17,111 nucleotides of DNA from Sandaracinaceae bacterium (GTDB taxonomy: Bacteria > Myxococcota_A > Polyangia > Polyangiales > JAFGIB01), in assembly GCA_017881145.1 (NCBI GenBank), contig JADGRG010000716.1, positions 1 to 17,111 on the forward strand, given 5' to 3'. Both the position numbers and the translations under genes were made by a program. Under the pieces are notes generated by a model. The model had not been told where the DNA came from, ran no database searches, and saw only the letters and a program-made list of their open reading frames with translations. Shown piece after piece: positions 14,309-17,111 of the stretch; the first letter of the stretch is position 1, and every line of letters starts with the position of its first letter.

Positions 14309-16573
14309 TCACTTTTCTGCGGCGGCTTTTGGAGTCTGCTCGAGCAGGACATCCGCCAGCGCGCGCGACATCTTCCACGTCACGTCGAGGTCACTTCGCC
14401 GCGCATAGACGTCGGCGTGAGGGTCGTCGTCGACCGGAGCGCCCAACAAGAGCGTGTAGTCGCGTGCCAGAGCACCTCCTTGCACACTCACGACGATGCG
14501 GGCCTCTGGGTGCGCGAATCCGAAGGCTGGCTCGGGGCTGCCGTAGGCGACCGCAGTGCTGGCGCGCAAGGTTGCGAGCGCGCGCACCAGCCGCAGAGCG
14601 CGCTCAGAGTCGTCTTCGCCGTCGATCGCAAAGACATCCCTGGAACCACCCTGGCCACGCGTGACACGCACGGTGTGCTGTGCGTGCGTGATGGTCAGCG
14701 CCAGCAGATTCTCGATCGGGGTCGCAAGCGCGGCTCGCGTCGCGAGCGGGGCGCTCAACGCATCGACCAGGGGACTGGCCACGACGAATACCGCAGGGTC
14801 CTGGTCTAGCAGCGCGTATCGGCCGCCATCGGCGGCAGCCCCGAGCAGCAACGTGTGCGCGCGCGGTCCGGCAGCGGCAGGCTTGTTCCCCACGGCGGTC
14901 ACCGGCGCATACTCGATATGCAGGGTGCGCTCCGGGTGCGCGAGGCCGTGCTCCGGGGCGGTAGCTTCGGCGACGAAGCGCAACGCTTGGAGGGACGAGA
15001 AGAGTCGAACGATGTCGTCGACGCTGGCCCGCTCAGCCTCGAGCGTCACCGGACCCTGGAGGTGATAGCCCGACGCGTCCTTCGTGACGACTTCGGCAAC
15101 GGCTCCCGTGCGCCGCAGCGTAAGGCGCGCGAAGCTGGCGATCGGCTCTTGCAGGAGCTGGGTCCTGCGAAATCGCGCGGTGGAAACGGATACGAGCTCT
15201 GTCACGCTCTCCGGAAACCACAGGACCATGCCTTCGTCGAGCCGCCCCACGGCGATGCGCCCGTCGTCGTGGTGGCCGACACGAATCTCGTACGCTGGTT
15301 TGTCCTTTCCGCGACCGAAGCTCAAAAGCGCGCTGTCGGCACCGAGCCCTTCGTCGCGCGCCGGGGCAACCGCAGGGGAAAACATCAGTGCCTGCGCAGA
15401 GCGTAGAGCTTCGTACCAAGCGTGAAGAGCGCCCGCATCGGCTTCGCCTACGCTCCTGACTTTATCGTTCTCTCGCAAAGTGTAACGAACGCCCTCTTTG
15501 CTCTCATCGAGGAGCAATTCGGCCTTGCCGGAGCGCATGCGGACGCCGTGAATCTGCGAATCATCGAGGACCAAGAGGCGCGCATCACGCAACTCGGTCG
15601 CGCTCTTGCGAAGCTTTTCGAGGTCGGCATCCGCTGCGCACATGATTGGACCTTCGTCCACGCGCAGATACGACTCCCCGGGATGCGCGTCGCAGGGCTT
15701 GCCGACGCGCAGCGTGAGCGAAGCCATGCGGAACTTGTCCTTCTCGTCCGTGGCCTTCGCGTCGAAGTTTCGGCTGACCAGCACGGCTTCGAAGCTCGGC
15801 GCTGAGAGGCCTGCGCTCTCTGCCATCGCCGCGCTCGTGCTCACGAAACGCTTGGCGCGCAGCGCGTCGAGGGCGCTGATCAGCGCTGCCACCGTGGGCT
15901 CCGAGGCCAGCGCCTGCTCGGGCTTTGCGAGCCAGAAGTAGTCACCGCGCTTTTCGACGACGCGCTCACCGCTCTGATCGCGCAGCGTCAGCTTCTGCGC
16001 CCCGTACACGCTCATGCCACCGTGTACTTCCTTGGTGTGGAAGTATTCACTTTCGTGATCGAGCGCCGCGATAATGTCCTTGCGCACCACGTAGACCACG
16101 CTGGGGTCGTCGAGTTGGAGGTAAATTCCGTCCGCGTTAGGGCTTGCGCCTCCCACACTGAATGCGATGCGTTGGCGCCCGATGGTGAACGCTGCGCGAT
16201 AGCGCGGCTTGTCCAACCCGAAGCTCGCGCGATCTGCGGAGGTAACCTTGCGCAATACACGCTTGGCGTCGAACCACTCCAGGTCGCCGAGCAAGGTGTC
16301 GACGACTTCTTGATCCGCCTTCGCTTGATAGGGCGCGTCGACGGTCCACGCGCCGAGATCCAGCTCGTTCTCCGGATCGGGCTTGCGTGAGAGAACGGTC
16401 TTCACTCCCTTGCGCTCGATCTCGACCCGCACCACGCGCTGGCGCACCAAGTGATCGAGCACCCGCCCTTTGCGCTCATCGAGCTCGGTGCTCGTCACCG
16501 AGCTGCGCTCAAAGAACACGATGAAGAGCAGGAGCCCAACGGCCACAGCGCCAAGAACGAAGCTCGTCCGCAC
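14309..16573 (-). CDS. Membrane-anchored DUF4340 protein
   Basis: The protein has 754 residues and starts with GTG at 16573. GAGGAAGGGG stands seven bases before it, supporting this start. A single N-terminal span (FVLGAVAVGLLLFIVFFER, about 5-23) anchors a large periplasmic part. The typical DUF4340 pattern (WTVDAPYQAKADQEVVDTLLGDL, then FGLDKPRYRAAFTI at 118-131) recurs in weaker form: AGLSAPSFEAVL near 255, HGLAHPERTLHIEY near 543 and FGFAHPEARIVVSV near 686. This suggests about four related modules. DUF4340 proteins are usually encoded beside ABC-2 type transporters and their GldG-like auxiliary subunits. Exactly that is seen here: the GldG-like gene lies 21 bases upstream on the same strand. 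It probably is an auxiliary exoplasmic subunit of that exporter or gliding-type complex. The biochemical role of the family is not established. Confidence 0.86.
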   Translation of the reverse strand: MRTSFVLGAVAVGLLLFIVFFERSSVTSTELDERKGRVLDHLVRQRVVRVEIERKGVKTVLSRKPDPENELDLGAWTVDAPYQAKADQEVVDTLLGDLEWFDAKRVLRKVTSADRASFGLDKPRYRAAFTIGRQRIAFSVGGASPNADGIYLQLDDPSVVYVVRKDIIAALDHESEYFHTKEVHGGMSVYGAQKLTLRDQSGERVVEKRGDYFWLAKPEQALASEPTVAALISALDALRAKRFVSTSAAMAESAGLSAPSFEAVLVSRNFDAKATDEKDKFRMASLTLRVGKPCDAHPGESYLRVDEGPIMCAADADLEKLRKSATELRDARLLVLDDSQIHGVRMRSGKAELLLDESKEGVRYTLRENDKVRSVGEADAGALHAWYEALRSAQALMFSPAVAPARDEGLGADSALLSFGRGKDKPAYEIRVGHHDDGRIAVGRLDEGMVLWFPESVTELVSVSTARFRRTQLLQEPIASFARLTLRRTGAVAEVVTKDASGYHLQGPVTLEAERASVDDIVRLFSSLQALRFVAEATAPEHGLAHPERTLHIEYAPVTAVGNKPAAAGPRAHTLLLGAAADGGRYALLDQDPAVFVVASPLVDALSAPLATRAALATPIENLLALTITHAQHTVRVTRGQGGSRDVFAIDGEDDSERALRLVRALATLRASTAVAYGSPEPAFGFAHPEARIVVSVQGGALARDYTLLLGAPVDDDPHADVYARRSDLDVTWKMSRALADVLLEQTPKAAAEK

Positions 16574-16594
16574 GATGTTGCCCCTTCCTCACAC

Positions 16595-17111
16595 TTAGGA
16601 GCGACGATTGAGCCAGACGGCAAAGCCGAGCACGAAAGCCGCACCCGGCAAGAGCACGCCGACTCGGAAGAAGAGCGCCCACAGGTCTTCCTGTGAGAAC
16701 ACGACGTTGCCACTCTTGATCTTCTTGGGCGGAATCTCGACCAGCGCAGGACGTTCCGTGAGCCAGCCCGTGAAGGCGCTGGCCAAATGGAAGTTCGCGA
16801 GCTCGGGAGACTCGAGCAAGGGACCTTGCAGAAAGTCGCTGTCGCCGACCACGATCAAACGCCCGCCGACCTTCTTGACGGCGGGGTCATCGCTCTTGCC
16901 AACCTGCAGGGCCAACGCGACAGACACCGGCCCTGCGATGTCGGCCGGACCACTGACTGGCTCGGTACCCTGCTTCACTTCCGAGATCGTGGTCTTGCCG
17001 AACGCCTTCTCGCTGGTGCGCAACAAGATGTCCACGCCGGGGTGCTCGCCGGTCGGTGTCACGCTGCGAACCAGGGTCATGAACACGCGCGCGGCGTGCT
17101 GCATGGGGCGA
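16595..17111 (-). CDS. GldG-like ABC transporter auxiliary protein, C-terminal part (partial at right edge)
   Basis: The last 172 or so codons are present; the N-terminus lies beyond the right edge. The visible part contains GGRLIVVGDSDFLQGP, the conserved strand-and-loop motif of the GldG/ABC_transp_aux family. It ends with a membrane span (LWALFFRVGVLLPGAAFVLGFAVW) and a short basic cytoplasmic tail (LNRRS), as these proteins do. The methionine at 17104 is internal, not the start, because the frame runs on to the edge without a stop. Members work with an ABC-2 permease and an ATPase in gliding motility or export systems; those genes would be expected further right. Only 21 bases separate it from the DUF4340 gene, so the two are probably one operon. 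Confidence 0.82.
   Translation of the reverse strand, partial: RPMQHAARVFMTLVRSVTPTGEHPGVDILLRTSEKAFGKTTISEVKQGTEPVSGPADIAGPVSVALALQVGKSDDPAVKKVGGRLIVVGDSDFLQGPLLESPELANFHLASAFTGWLTERPALVEIPPKKIKSGNVVFSQEDLWALFFRVGVLLPGAAFVLGFAVWLNRRS

Overview
The window is high-GC DNA in which almost every stretch is coding. It most resembles a delta-proteobacterial chromosome of the Myxococcota type (Polyangiales-like). The pointers are several sigma-54 activators of the NtrC class, a group-2 sigma-70 factor with an odd basic tail, HEAT/FG-GAP and small lipoprotein genes of myxobacterial style, and a GldG/DUF4340 transport-accessory pair. This placement is inference; there is no rRNA or marker phylogeny here. 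I see no tRNA, rRNA, CRISPR array, insertion sequence, integrase or phage gene.

Region 1 (1-2426). At the left edge lies the N-terminus of a leftward exported protein whose QTPA repeats are encoded by a 12-bp tandem repeat. It has a near-consensus sigma-70 promoter and a long leader of about 180 nt. To the right, a small proline-rich, single-span membrane protein is coupled by a 4-base overlap to an NtrX/NtrC-type response regulator.

Region 2 (2450-7581, all leftward). In transcription order the genes are a family-5 solute-binding lipoprotein, an HD-superfamily phosphohydrolase (COG1078/SAMHD1-like), a second NtrC-type sigma-54 activator, and a stand-alone receiver protein. The receiver gene is preceded by a very good sigma-54 (-24/-12) promoter and a dyad at enhancer distance. 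This suggests that one of the two neighbouring activators switches it on. No histidine kinase is present, so the phosphate donors are unknown.

Region 3 (7580-10649). A rightward PBP4-type D-Ala-D-Ala carboxypeptidase with all three penicillin-binding motifs overlaps, tail to tail, a leftward sigma-70-family factor. That factor has an intact core and a histone-like Lys/Arg-rich N-terminal tail.

Region 4 (10650-17111). After a 386-base gap rich in small palindromes come a large exported FG-GAP/HEAT-repeat protein and a small lipoprotein, both rightward. They converge on a leftward pair: the C-terminal part of a GldG-like ABC-transporter accessory protein and a 754-residue membrane-anchored DUF4340 protein.

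I do not see an obvious new defence or biosynthetic system. The most interesting material is regulatory: the sigma-54 promoter and receiver module between two sigma-54 activators, the tailed sigma factor, and the long leader at the left edge.
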